Source of the DNA: Clostridia bacterium
GTDB taxonomy: Bacteria; Bacillota; Clostridia; HGM11514
DNA: 8,721 nucleotides
Assembly (NCBI GenBank): GCA_900757255.1
Contig: CAAENE010000367.1
Coordinates: forward strand, 1-8,721
Direction of reading: 5' to 3'
The stretch's first letter is position 1; each line of letters opens with the position of its first letter. Below the pieces are notes generated by a model. The model saw only the letters and a list, made by a program, of their open reading frames with translations, searched no databases and was not told the origin of the DNA. The position numbers and the translations under genes are program-made. This document shows, piece by piece, positions 1 through 6,998 of this stretch.

Positions 1-330
1 CCTGGCATTGCTGATTTGGCCGCGAAATACTCAAAACAGATTATAACACAAAATTTTAAGGATTTAAAGGAAAACAGAGGTACGGTATTAATTTCCATTG
101 AAAAGAAAATAGACAGCGCGGTTTATGATGGAGTCAGACAATACCTGTCGAGAAACGACCTTACCGGAAAGAATATTTACGCCCTCGGTACGCAAATGGA
201 AATCCTGAGAGGGGGAAATGCGGAACTTGACAGAAAGCTTTTGGAATTGAAACAATCCATTGACAGCGGGGAAATAGAAATACCTGATAACAGCAGCAGT
301 TACCGCTCTTATCTCAAGTCTTTAAAATAA
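1..330 (+). CDS. C-terminal part of a protein cut by the window edge; possibly a BMP/Med-family binding lipoprotein
   Basis: The reading frame is open from base 1 to the TAA at 328-330 and gives 109 residues with no stop. A TTG at 16 could be read as a start, but it has no ribosome binding site, so this is taken as the 3' end of a longer gene. The segment VLISIEKKIDSAVYD, followed by YALG and the closing ELKQSIDSGEIEIPD, resembles the C-terminal end of basic membrane protein (BMP/PnrA/Med) substrate-binding lipoproteins, which typically have a 'VLTSVVKxVDxAVYD ... KxKIxSGEIKVP' pattern. The stretch just before it does not show the usual binding-site motif of that family, so the assignment is tentative. 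If correct, the whole protein would be an exported nucleoside or small-molecule receptor of an ABC transporter. The gene ends 3 nt before a strong terminator and converges on the AraC-type gene. Confidence 0.5.
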   Translation, partial: PGIADLAAKYSKQIITQNFKDLKENRGTVLISIEKKIDSAVYDGVRQYLSRNDLTGKNIYALGTQMEILRGGNAELDRKLLELKQSIDSGEIEIPDNSSSYRSYLKSLK

Positions 331-333
331 CAG

Positions 334-362
334 AAAAACCAGGGAATAGTTCCCTGGTTTTT
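334..362. terminator. Bidirectional intrinsic terminator between convergent genes
   Basis: A perfect 13-bp stem (334-346 with 350-362, core ACCAGGGAA/TTCCCTGGT) closes a TAG loop. It is flanked by five A's on the left and T's on the right, so it can terminate transcription from both sides. It begins 3 nt after the stop codon of the left gene. Its last base (362) belongs to the stop codon of the leftward AraC-type gene (362-364), so one hairpin serves both genes. Confidence 0.93.
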
Positions 363-1177
363 TATATTTGAATTTGAAGAGCCTTCCTGTATTGGGAGGG
401 CGTTTTGCCGGTCCGCGTTTTAAATTGTTTGTTAAAATGATACACATCTGAAAAACCGGCTTCTTCTGCAATAAGGGCAACCGGACGAGTAGAATTTACA
501 AGCAAGTCTTTTGCGCGTTCAATCCGCAGAGCATTGATATATTGGATCGGGGAGACGGAATAGATTTCTTTAAAAATACGGCGGAACTGCGACTCGCTTA
601 ATTCGGATAAAAGAGCCACCTGCTGCATCGTCAAGCTAAAATCCATAAAATGCTTAGACAGATATTCTACCGAACTTTCAATTTTTCTGTACTTTTCGCT
701 GGGCAGGTAACTGTTACACAGATGGACAGCAATTTGATATAGTATCCGGTCGATGATTTCGCGCATTTTCATCCGGTAACCTGTGTTTTTATACAGGTAG
801 CAGGCGCCCAGCTTTTCAAAATCATTCCGAAATAGACTTTTATTTTGAAAGGTGTATACCGTATTTTTAAACTGAAAAGTATTTTCGTATCCTTCTTCAT
901 AATCAAAATTAACGTAATTAAAATGGAAGACATCCGAAAGCACCTCGAAATAATAAGGCTCTCCCGGCACCAGCATGATAAGATCGCCGGCGTGGACAGT
1001 GACAGTTTCAGACTGAAAGTGATATTCAGAAGAGCCGTCTAAAACGTAAACTAAAGCCATGACAGGTCTGCCAGTGGGACAGCGGAATATCATTCCCTTT
1101 TCCATATAGTCACTTGAAAAGAAATTTATATATTTAATTGTAATATCAAATTCTCTGTACTGTAAAAATTCCTCCAC
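362..1177 (-). CDS. AraC-family transcriptional regulator (cupin sensor plus double HTH)
   Basis: This 271-residue protein has the usual length and two-domain layout of sugar-responsive AraC/XylS regulators. Residues about 35-90 form a cupin-type sensor (V-H-A-G-D-L-I-M-L-V-P-G-E at 61-73). Residues about 165-266 form the DNA-binding domain, with a first helix-turn-helix at about 183-205 (TMQQVALLSELSESQFRRIF) and a second at about 232-255 (IAEEAGFSDVYHFNKQF), followed by the family signature G-K-T-P-S-Q-Y-R. It is transcribed away from the GH16 surface enzyme across a 240-bp gap, so it probably senses a carbohydrate and controls that gene, and perhaps itself. The start is uncertain. The only in-frame candidate after an upstream stop is GTG at 1177, but the sequence there reads GTGGAGGAA, so the best Shine-Dalgarno match lies on and just after the start codon. 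The next ATG (Met25) lacks a ribosome binding site. The function call is firm; the N-terminus is not. Confidence 0.93.
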   Translation of the reverse strand: MEEFLQYREFDITIKYINFFSSDYMEKGMIFRCPTGRPVMALVYVLDGSSEYHFQSETVTVHAGDLIMLVPGEPYYFEVLSDVFHFNYVNFDYEEGYENTFQFKNTVYTFQNKSLFRNDFEKLGACYLYKNTGYRMKMREIIDRILYQIAVHLCNSYLPSEKYRKIESSVEYLSKHFMDFSLTMQQVALLSELSESQFRRIFKEIYSVSPIQYINALRIERAKDLLVNSTRPVALIAEEAGFSDVYHFNKQFKTRTGKTPSQYRKALQIQI

Positions 1178-1401
1178 TTTTTATCACATCCGAACGTAAA
1201 TTTTAATGCGCGAAAAGACCAAATTGCGCAGAAATTACATTTACACCTTTTGTATTGTTTGTTATGGTTATGCTATAAAATGATGTGTTTTTTGTTTGTC
1301 CCTTTGTTTCATTTTAACATGTTGTCTTATAAATTTCAACAAGTATCGAAACATTGCTTCAATCAAAAAGGCATTATTGAATAGAAACAATACATGTTAA
1401 A
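1178..1401. other. Divergent regulatory region between the araC-type gene and the GH16 gene
   Basis: This A/T-rich gap holds the control elements for both divergent genes. It has no plausible small gene. Features seen are a TGCGC motif repeated at 1207-1211 and 1225-1229 in the same orientation (the second lies in TTGCGCA), T/G-rich TTTGT repeats around 1255-1310, an extended -10 promoter for the rightward gene, and an inverted repeat built on ACATGT. The 18-bp-spaced TGCGC repeats lie near the start of the araC-type gene and could be AraC-type half-sites, but that is a guess. I found no convincing -35/-10 pair for the leftward gene. Confidence 0.5.
1250..1279 (+). promoter_or_regulatory. Candidate extended -10 promoter for the GH16 gene
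   Basis: TATAAA at 1274-1279 is directly preceded by TGC, an extended -10. It lies 18 bp from a weak -35 (TTGTAT, 1250-1255). Transcription would begin near 1286, leaving a leader of about 130 nt before the ATG at 1418. The poor -35 fits a promoter that depends on an activator such as the adjacent AraC protein. No better match was found closer to the gene. Confidence 0.4.
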
Positions 1402-1402
1402 A
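1312..1402. repeat. 11-bp inverted repeat in the leader of the GH16 gene
   Basis: TTTTAACATGT at 1312-1322 is the exact reverse complement of ACATGTTAAAA at 1392-1402. The arms are 69 nt apart and each contains the palindrome ACATGT. The right arm ends inside the AGGAGG ribosome binding site (its last A is base 1402). The pair could be two operator sites for a dimeric regulator, or a long-range stem in the mRNA leader. Which of these applies, if either, cannot be told from sequence. Confidence 0.55.
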
Positions 1403-1407
1403 GGAGG
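1402..1407 (+). promoter_or_regulatory. Ribosome binding site that fixes the GH16 gene start at 1418
   Basis: A perfect AGGAGG sits 10 nt before ATG 1418. It lies downstream of the first in-frame ATG (1394), so translation should start at 1418 and not at 1394. The shorter protein then begins MEGILKKTARK, a normal signal-peptide N-terminus. Confidence 0.9.
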
Positions 1408-1417
1408 AATTAGAAAA

Positions 1418-4400
1418 ATGGAAGGTATCCTGAAAAAAACAGCAAGGAAATATTGCTCCATTGCCGTATTGCTTGTACTGTTGCTTAATCTGTTTGCAGG
1501 TATTCCGGCTGCTGCAGCAATTGAGTTGCCGGACGGCGTTACTGCGTCGTCATTGACGATGCAGGACGGAGAATCTATTATCTATGGATTCAAAAAAGCG
1601 AATGTGACCACTGACACCAATTGGCAGGTAGTTGAGAATCCGGCAGGAAATGAAGTAATTGTAGAGGGAACAGACCGGTTCTGGACCAATTCCGGAACGA
1701 TGACGATGTATTTCAATGTTGCCCAGGCTGGTCAATATGAGATTTCTTTAGGAGCCGCAGGACAATTTGAATCCGCTCCATGCAGCGCGTCTGTCAACGG
1801 GACGGAGGCGGCTGTACCGGCAATTGCGAAAGGAACGGCGAACCAGCCAAATTGGAGTTCTGCCTTTGGAACATTTGAGTTGGAGGCGGGCGTCAACCAG
1901 ATTACTTTTACCGCCAACAATGGGACGGTACGGTTGAGCGCAATTAAGCTTACCCCGTCGGACGGCGAAGAGATTTCTCCATCGCCCGCCGTGTCTCCGG
2001 AAGTGCTGAGAATGGACGTCAGGACGGACGATTTAGGATCGACTGCCGGGTATGGCGATTATACTTTGGGAACGGGCGTCACTGTTTCTCAGCCTCAGGA
2101 GGGAGTATCAAACACCGGATGGTCAGGAAATACCGGAATGAATAATTCGCAGGGTCAGAAAAGGACGATATTTACTAATAATACTGCGGAAAATGCAGAA
2201 TGGGTACAATTCAATCCCAACAAGACAGCAACACCGCTGAAAACAGGAAATTATAATGTCTATTTTTGGTATGTACAAAATAGTGCAAATCCAATGAACC
2301 TGTCAGCGGAAGTATCTGCAAGCGGGCAAAAATACCAGATAGAAAAAAGCATTTTGACGGAAGCCGGCGGCGGCAGCGCGAAATGGGTGAAAGTGGGAAC
2401 CTTTGCTTTTAACGGCAATGAGGATGAATATTTAAAATTGATTTCCCAGGGCGCAAAAGCACGCGTTGGCGACGTGAAATTTGAAAAGACGGAAGACGCG
2501 GCCTGGACGCCGACTCCGGCTCCTTCGCCGCTCAGGATGGATGTGCGTTCAGACGACCGGACAGAGGAGAACGGAGATGCGTTCATTTTATCGAAGGGGG
2601 TCACCGCGTCTGAAAACTGGAGCGGTAACAGCGGACTGTCCAATTCAGAAGGAAGACCGAGAACGATTTATACGACATATATAGACCAATGGGTACAGTT
2701 TAATCCCAATCAATCCGGAACGGTATTGGCACCGGGGAATTATGACGTTTATCTATGGTATGTCTATGCAAGCGATACTTCACTGAGCCTGTCGGCGGAA
2801 ATTTCGGCAAACGGGCAAAAGTATGAGCTCTCTTCCGGACTTTTACAGGGTATGCCGTCCGGCAGTTATTCGCAATGGGTCAAAATCGGGACCTTTTCTT
2901 TCGATGGTTCAGAAGAGGAATACGTGAAATTAACATCAAGTGCAAAGGCTCGTGTAGCGGATATTAAATTCCAAAAGACGGACGCTCCAATTTGGGTGCC
3001 AAGCCCCACGCCAACTCCTTCTCCGACGCCGACGCCGTCTCCCTCCCCTGTAATAGAGCCGGATTTTGATATCTCCACCGCATTTAAATATTTTGATTCC
3101 TGGACGTCAAACCACGACTCTGTAAAGAGCAATCAAGATGTGGGCTCTATCGGTACATCCACGACCGGCGGCGCTTATGGGGCTAAGCATTTCTGGATGC
3201 AGCAGTCCGGCGGCGAGCCCGTGTGGATGTCGGCAGATATAACGCTTCCTGTCAGTGGGCTGTACCGGTTTTATTTCCATCTTCCCTTTGCCAATGAAAA
3301 TGGGGATACAAACGGAACAATTACCCTGTCTGGTAAAAATGGGGAACAACATGAAATTCCATTCAGCTTTGCGAGCGGCGCCAAGCTGCAGTGGAATGAT
3401 TTAGGCGTATTTGACCTGGATGAAATTACGACAGTTACCGTTACATCGGCAACAGACGGCAAACAGATCCGTATTGATGCTGTTGCATTTGAACCGGCTC
3501 TTCCGGTTGCGTCAAACCTAAAAATAACCGGAAACAACCGGCCGGAAGCAACCTTGACGGCAAGCTATCGTTATGTCGATATCAATGGATTTGAGGAAAA
3601 GGATTCAGCTTATAAATGGTATGTAAAAACCAAAGAAAGCGAACCCTGGAAGCAGGTTGCGGAAGGGACGACAACGGATAAGGCTGGTTCTTCCTATACC
3701 TTAAAGGCTGGAGAAATGTTTGCCAAATTTGAAATAATACCAAAGAGTGCGAATTCTGATATCACAATGGCGCAGGGCTCTTTAACCTCGGCTGTCTTTG
3801 CGGTGACCAGCGGTGAAGCCGCGCCGGTTGTAAAAGAAGTTGCAGTTGACGGCGTTGCCTATCACCAGTCCAACCTGACCGGTACTTATGTATATGAAGA
3901 TTTAAACAATGACGCTGAGGGGCAATCCCGGTATCAATGGATTACAAGCACTGATTCGGCGGCTTCCTTTGATACCTGGACGGTATTGGAAAGCGGAACC
4001 TGTACGGCGGATATGCCTGTTGTATACAATGTACCCATTTCATTGCCGGAGGGCAGCTATATCCGTTTTGCTGTTACACCGGTAAGCGCAGAGGGTACGC
4101 CAAATACCGGAAAAACTGTTTATTCGGCGCCGGTAGGGCCTTTTAAAAAGGTCGATATTAAGCCGGAAGCAAAGAATTTGACGGTGGGCGGGCAGACTGT
4201 TGCAGCTGAAGGACTTACCGGACTTGCCATCAATGGTAAAGCAGAGGCCGGTTACACCTATACTAACCTGCTTGGTTCGCAGGAAGACACCGCTGCCACC
4301 CAGATTAAGTGGTACCGCGGAGACAGCCAGAGCGGTCCATGGACGGAAATTGCAAGCGGCAGGGAATACACGCCAAGTGATACAGACGGCGGAAAATTTA

Positions 4401-6865
4401 TAAAGTTCAGTGTAACGCCTGCTGCCAAGGACGGAAAAATTGGTGAAGCTGCCGAATCTGAAGCGTTTCTGGTACGTTGGAGACTGGCCTTTCACGATGA
4501 ATTTGAATATGAGGCTCAAGACGGCAATGCGGCGTCATTTACCGAAAAATGGGTTTCTGACAGCCGAATGACAGTTCTCGGTACGCCTGCTACTCCTTGT
4601 ATGAGAATACCGGAAAATGTGTCAGTCAGCGACGGTACCTTTAAGATAACAACAAGGAATGAGACGAATCCTAAATATGGCACTGGACATCAATGGACAA
4701 CCGGAAGCGTTTGGACAAAAGAACGCATGGGACCATATGGTTATTATGAATCTTCCATGAAGTATGCAAAAGCAGGAGGGCTGAATGAGTCCTTCTGGTG
4801 GATGACCCAGGATCCCTATAATCCGACAAAAGATTATGATAAGTTTATGGAACTGGATTTCTGCGAAGGTCATTATCCTTATGAATTGAAATCCAATCTT
4901 CACTATAATCCATCTCCAGATAAAGGTCAAATGGCGTCGATTACTCATTATCCGTTCGGAAATCCGGGTACCGAAACACTGGGAGATAATTTCAATAAGA
5001 TTTCCGGATATATCAAGCCAAATGATACAAGATATGGCTGGGAAGACGCAGAAAACAGCAATACCTATCAGATATTCTTTAATGATGAACAGATCAGGAG
5101 CACCAAGAGCATACCAACTGTTCCCGATGACGGCGTTATTTACATGTCGGTTGCAGTGTATCCCGGCTGGGCCGGAAATTTTATACCGTCAGAGGCTAAC
5201 GGAAGTGTGCTGGAATATGAATATGTCCGGTACTATGAAGAATTAGGTGTCAGTGCAAACGGAACAAACTCCTATGAAATGGATATCATTGCCTTTAACA
5301 GTGCAGTCAAAGAAGCGGAGGAGCTGCTGCAAAACGCAGTGATTGGGACAGAAACAGGGATGTATCCGGCAACTGCTAAAGATGCCCTTCAAGCGGCATT
5401 ACAGATTGCGAAAAAGGTAACGAATCATGCAGACAAGGGTGTGGCAGCAAATGAGCTGAATAAAGCTATTCAAAGCTTTGAAAATAGTGAAATCGGTGAC
5501 AAAACAGCGCTGGCAGCTGTCGTTACCACAGCTAAGAGGGTACTCGCCAGCCTGAGCGCGGGAGAAGGATATGGACAATGCCCGGAAACATATTATAATA
5601 CTTTGAAAACAACGCTGGAAAGAGCAGAAAAGATACTAAAAGATGGGGCAAATCAGACGCTGCTTGACCGGCAGGCAGCCGCCCTTCAAAAAGCAATGGA
5701 CGAGGCGGGAAACAATAAAAATACCAGCGGCTCGGTCGTATCGAACAATGTGATAATCGAAGTGAATGCCATTCCCTCAAACGGTTTAACAGTAGAACGC
5801 GGAGTGAAAAACGGTGCTTTAGATGTTCCTGAAACCATACAGGGAGCGAAAAAACTTACGATTTACGGCAGCAGTACATCAGCAGTACTGTACATACCGT
5901 CAGAAACTACTGCGACAGCTGGCGAATATGCCTATACCATCAGCAAACCGGCTCTCAGCGGACACAATGCGGTGGATGCATACAGCTTTGGTAATATTCC
6001 GTTTGGCGGACTGGTGAAGCTGACCATCAGCAAAACAAGCGGAGACAGCGTTGGACTTCTGGATGGAAGCAATGTGAGCGGAATTTCTGTTCAATTGCCA
6101 CAGGATAGCTTTGAAGCGGCGGAAGCACAGTATACTTCCGGTGAATTTACCGCGGTATATGAGGGAAGCAATTCGGTGAGTATTTATACCAACAAGCTGG
6201 GAAGTTATGCAGTATACAATGATACGGTTCCAACTCCAACACCTACCGGCAACAGTGGTAATAACAATAACAGCGGCTGGACACCGGGAGTCATTGTGCC
6301 GCCGGCAAAAGGCTCGCCGAAACCGGAAGTAAAATTCACAGATATTACAGGCCACTGGGCGGAAAATGAAATCAGAGAATTGGCTAAAGACGGTGTCATC
6401 AATGGAAAGAGTGAAACCGAATACGCACCTGAGGACAGCATGAGCCGCGCAGAATTCGCAGCGCTGATACGGCGTGCTTTGGGTCTGAACGCAAGCCTGT
6501 ACCGCGGTGGATTTGGAGATGTTGCGTCCAATGCGTGGTATGCAAACGAAATCCAGGCAATTGCGGACGCGAACATTATGAACGGGGACGCAGACGGCAG
6601 TTTTCGTCCGAATGATTCTATCAGCCGGGAAGAGATGGCAAAAGTTTTAGTAAATGCATACAAAATCAAGACGGGCACATCAGAAATCGGGTCGGCAGAG
6701 CTTTCCTATACAGACAATGCTGAAATTGCGGTCTGGGCTGCTGAATATGTGAGCCAGGCTGGAGAATTGGGCCTGATTAAGGGTATGGACGACGGCAGCT
6801 TTGCACCAAAATCCTCCATGACACGCGCACAGGGGGCAGCTGTGATTTACCGGTTAGTCAAATAA
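1418..6865 (+). CDS. Secreted, SLH-anchored multidomain glycoside hydrolase, family GH16
   Basis: This 1815-residue surface enzyme (roughly 190 kDa by length) probably cleaves an internal beta-glycosidic bond in a polysaccharide outside the cell. In order it shows: a signal peptide (1-34, K/R-rich start, LLVLLL core, P-A-A-A-A end); a CBM-like beta-sandwich (about 40-180); two tandem homologous beta-sandwich modules (197-358 and 372-521); a Pro/Thr/Ser linker (about 527-547); a further beta-sandwich (549-696); three Ig-like repeats (about 697-795, 799-909, 910-1021); and a GH16 domain (about 1022-1276). These are followed by two FIVAR-like helical modules (about 1285-1362 and 1363-1433), a beta-rich domain (about 1438-1602), an Asn/Gly-rich linker and three SLH repeats (1639-1815). 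GH16 marks are F-H-D-E-F near its start, Y-G-Y-Y-E-S-S-M-K, F-W-W-M, and E1145-L-D-F-C-E1150, the beta-bulge ExDxxE motif with nucleophile and acid/base intact. The W-P-A-x-W signature of laminarinases is absent, so the substrate is open. The gene stands alone, divergent from the AraC-type regulator. Confidence 0.92.
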   Translation: MEGILKKTARKYCSIAVLLVLLLNLFAGIPAAAAIELPDGVTASSLTMQDGESIIYGFKKANVTTDTNWQVVENPAGNEVIVEGTDRFWTNSGTMTMYFNVAQAGQYEISLGAAGQFESAPCSASVNGTEAAVPAIAKGTANQPNWSSAFGTFELEAGVNQITFTANNGTVRLSAIKLTPSDGEEISPSPAVSPEVLRMDVRTDDLGSTAGYGDYTLGTGVTVSQPQEGVSNTGWSGNTGMNNSQGQKRTIFTNNTAENAEWVQFNPNKTATPLKTGNYNVYFWYVQNSANPMNLSAEVSASGQKYQIEKSILTEAGGGSAKWVKVGTFAFNGNEDEYLKLISQGAKARVGDVKFEKTEDAAWTPTPAPSPLRMDVRSDDRTEENGDAFILSKGVTASENWSGNSGLSNSEGRPRTIYTTYIDQWVQFNPNQSGTVLAPGNYDVYLWYVYASDTSLSLSAEISANGQKYELSSGLLQGMPSGSYSQWVKIGTFSFDGSEEEYVKLTSSAKARVADIKFQKTDAPIWVPSPTPTPSPTPTPSPSPVIEPDFDISTAFKYFDSWTSNHDSVKSNQDVGSIGTSTTGGAYGAKHFWMQQSGGEPVWMSADITLPVSGLYRFYFHLPFANENGDTNGTITLSGKNGEQHEIPFSFASGAKLQWNDLGVFDLDEITTVTVTSATDGKQIRIDAVAFEPALPVASNLKITGNNRPEATLTASYRYVDINGFEEKDSAYKWYVKTKESEPWKQVAEGTTTDKAGSSYTLKAGEMFAKFEIIPKSANSDITMAQGSLTSAVFAVTSGEAAPVVKEVAVDGVAYHQSNLTGTYVYEDLNNDAEGQSRYQWITSTDSAASFDTWTVLESGTCTADMPVVYNVPISLPEGSYIRFAVTPVSAEGTPNTGKTVYSAPVGPFKKVDIKPEAKNLTVGGQTVAAEGLTGLAINGKAEAGYTYTNLLGSQEDTAATQIKWYRGDSQSGPWTEIASGREYTPSDTDGGKFIKFSVTPAAKDGKIGEAAESEAFLVRWRLAFHDEFEYEAQDGNAASFTEKWVSDSRMTVLGTPATPCMRIPENVSVSDGTFKITTRNETNPKYGTGHQWTTGSVWTKERMGPYGYYESSMKYAKAGGLNESFWWMTQDPYNPTKDYDKFMELDFCEGHYPYELKSNLHYNPSPDKGQMASITHYPFGNPGTETLGDNFNKISGYIKPNDTRYGWEDAENSNTYQIFFNDEQIRSTKSIPTVPDDGVIYMSVAVYPGWAGNFIPSEANGSVLEYEYVRYYEELGVSANGTNSYEMDIIAFNSAVKEAEELLQNAVIGTETGMYPATAKDALQAALQIAKKVTNHADKGVAANELNKAIQSFENSEIGDKTALAAVVTTAKRVLASLSAGEGYGQCPETYYNTLKTTLERAEKILKDGANQTLLDRQAAALQKAMDEAGNNKNTSGSVVSNNVIIEVNAIPSNGLTVERGVKNGALDVPETIQGAKKLTIYGSSTSAVLYIPSETTATAGEYAYTISKPALSGHNAVDAYSFGNIPFGGLVKLTISKTSGDSVGLLDGSNVSGISVQLPQDSFEAAEAQYTSGEFTAVYEGSNSVSIYTNKLGSYAVYNDTVPTPTPTGNSGNNNNSGWTPGVIVPPAKGSPKPEVKFTDITGHWAENEIRELAKDGVINGKSETEYAPEDSMSRAEFAALIRRALGLNASLYRGGFGDVASNAWYANEIQAIADANIMNGDADGSFRPNDSISREEMAKVLVNAYKIKTGTSEIGSAELSYTDNAEIAVWAAEYVSQAGELGLIKGMDDGSFAPKSSMTRAQGAAVIYRLVK
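2006..2980 (+). repeat. Tandem duplicated beta-sandwich module within the GH16 protein
   Basis: Residues 197-358 (2006-2491) and 372-521 (2531-2980) are clearly homologous. Both start L-R-M-D-V-R-[TS]-D-D, both contain W-S-G-N-[TS]-G, W-V-Q-F-N-P-N, G-N-Y-[ND]-V-Y and S-A-E-[VI]-S-A, and both end with [DI]-[VI]-K-F-[EQ]-K-T. A short P-T-P-A-P-S-P linker separates them. The pattern looks like a golvesin/xanthan-lyase-type carbohydrate-binding or adhesion fold, but the family name is inference. The copies have diverged at DNA level, so the duplication is not recent. Confidence 0.85.
2996..3058 (+). repeat. Low-complexity Pro/Thr/Ser linker
   Basis: This encodes alternating P-T-P-S-P units, about 20 residues, between the duplicated modules and the next beta-sandwich. 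Such linkers are typical of flexible spacers in secreted Clostridial glycoside hydrolases. Shorter versions occur at about residues 187-196, 360-371 and 1604-1610. Confidence 0.8.
4481..5246 (+). other. GH16 catalytic domain (part of the 1418-6865 gene)
   Basis: Residues about 1022-1276 fit the usual 230-280-residue GH16 jelly-roll. The active-site strand E-L-D-F-C-E is encoded at 4850-4867: E1145 is the predicted nucleophile, D1147 the helper and E1150 the acid/base. The strand preceding it (G-L-N-E-S-F-W-W-M) is nearer to agarase/carrageenase-like GH16 enzymes than to laminarinases, which carry W-P-A-x-W there. That comparison is from memory and does not fix the substrate. The domain closes with E-Y-E-Y-V-R-Y-Y, the common end strand of the family. 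Confidence 0.88.
6332..6862 (+). other. Three S-layer homology (SLH) repeats at the C-terminus
   Basis: The repeats lie at residues about 1639-1690, 1694-1751 and 1759-1815. Each has the F-x-D-[IV] or Y-x-D opening, a helix with W, the I-x-G-x-x-[DE]-x-x-[FY]-x-P turn, and the S/T-R-[AE]-[EQ] motif (SRAE, SREE, TRAQ). Such triplets bind pyruvylated secondary cell-wall polymers non-covalently and so tether the enzyme to the cell surface. The third repeat has Q in place of the final E of TRAE, a common degeneration. Confidence 0.93.
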
Positions 6866-6908
6866 AAAAGACGTAGATTCCTTATATTTTCCTATAAAAT
6901 TCCTCTGA

Positions 6909-6937
6909 AAAAAGGCAGCTTTTTAGGCTGCCTTTTT
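6909..6937 (+). terminator. Intrinsic terminator of the GH16 gene
   Basis: AAAAAGGCAGC (6909-6919) pairs with GCTGCCTTTTT (6927-6937) over 11 bp around a 7-nt loop. The stem ends in a T run on the + strand and A's precede it. It lies 43 nt after the GH16 stop codon. The 43 nt between hold nothing recognisable. Confidence 0.9.
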
Positions 6938-6958
6938 CTACTAATGGGCGGAGGTATA

Positions 6959-6994
6959 AAAAAACAGGAAGCTAAATTTAGCTTCCTGTTTTTT
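6959..6994 (-). terminator. Intrinsic terminator of the oadB operon, near-perfect palindrome
   Basis: This is a perfect 36-bp inverted repeat (18 bp per arm, centre GCTAAA/TTTAGC) with seven A's on the left and six T's on the right. In the leftward direction it ends in a U run and lies 4 nt past the stop codon of the small OadG-like gene. It can work in both directions and would also block read-through from the GH16 gene. Confidence 0.9.
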
Positions 6995-6998
6995 ATAT

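Noticed and set aside
1394..1417. First in-frame ATG of the large gene as its start
   Set aside because: The perfect AGGAGG at 1402-1407 lies after it and is correctly placed for ATG 1418, and no ribosome binding site precedes 1394.
2996..3058. Short repeated DNA units (cgacgc/ctcc type) as a CRISPR or satellite array
   Set aside because: They encode an in-frame Pro/Thr/Ser linker and lack unique spacers.
4481..5246. Naming the GH16 domain a laminarinase or lichenase
   Set aside because: Family membership is clear, but the substrate-specific residues cannot be resolved without alignment and the usual W-P-A-x-W signature is missing.
4040..6678. Long open frames on the - strand inside the GH16 gene (for example 4040-4519, 5900-6355, 6205-6678)
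   Set aside because: They overlap a strongly supported gene whose domains are continuous. Their translations show no recognisable domains and they lack ribosome binding sites.
6866..6958. GGAGG-like sequence at about 6950-6955 as the start of a small rightward gene
   Set aside because: No start codon with an open frame follows before the palindromic terminator.
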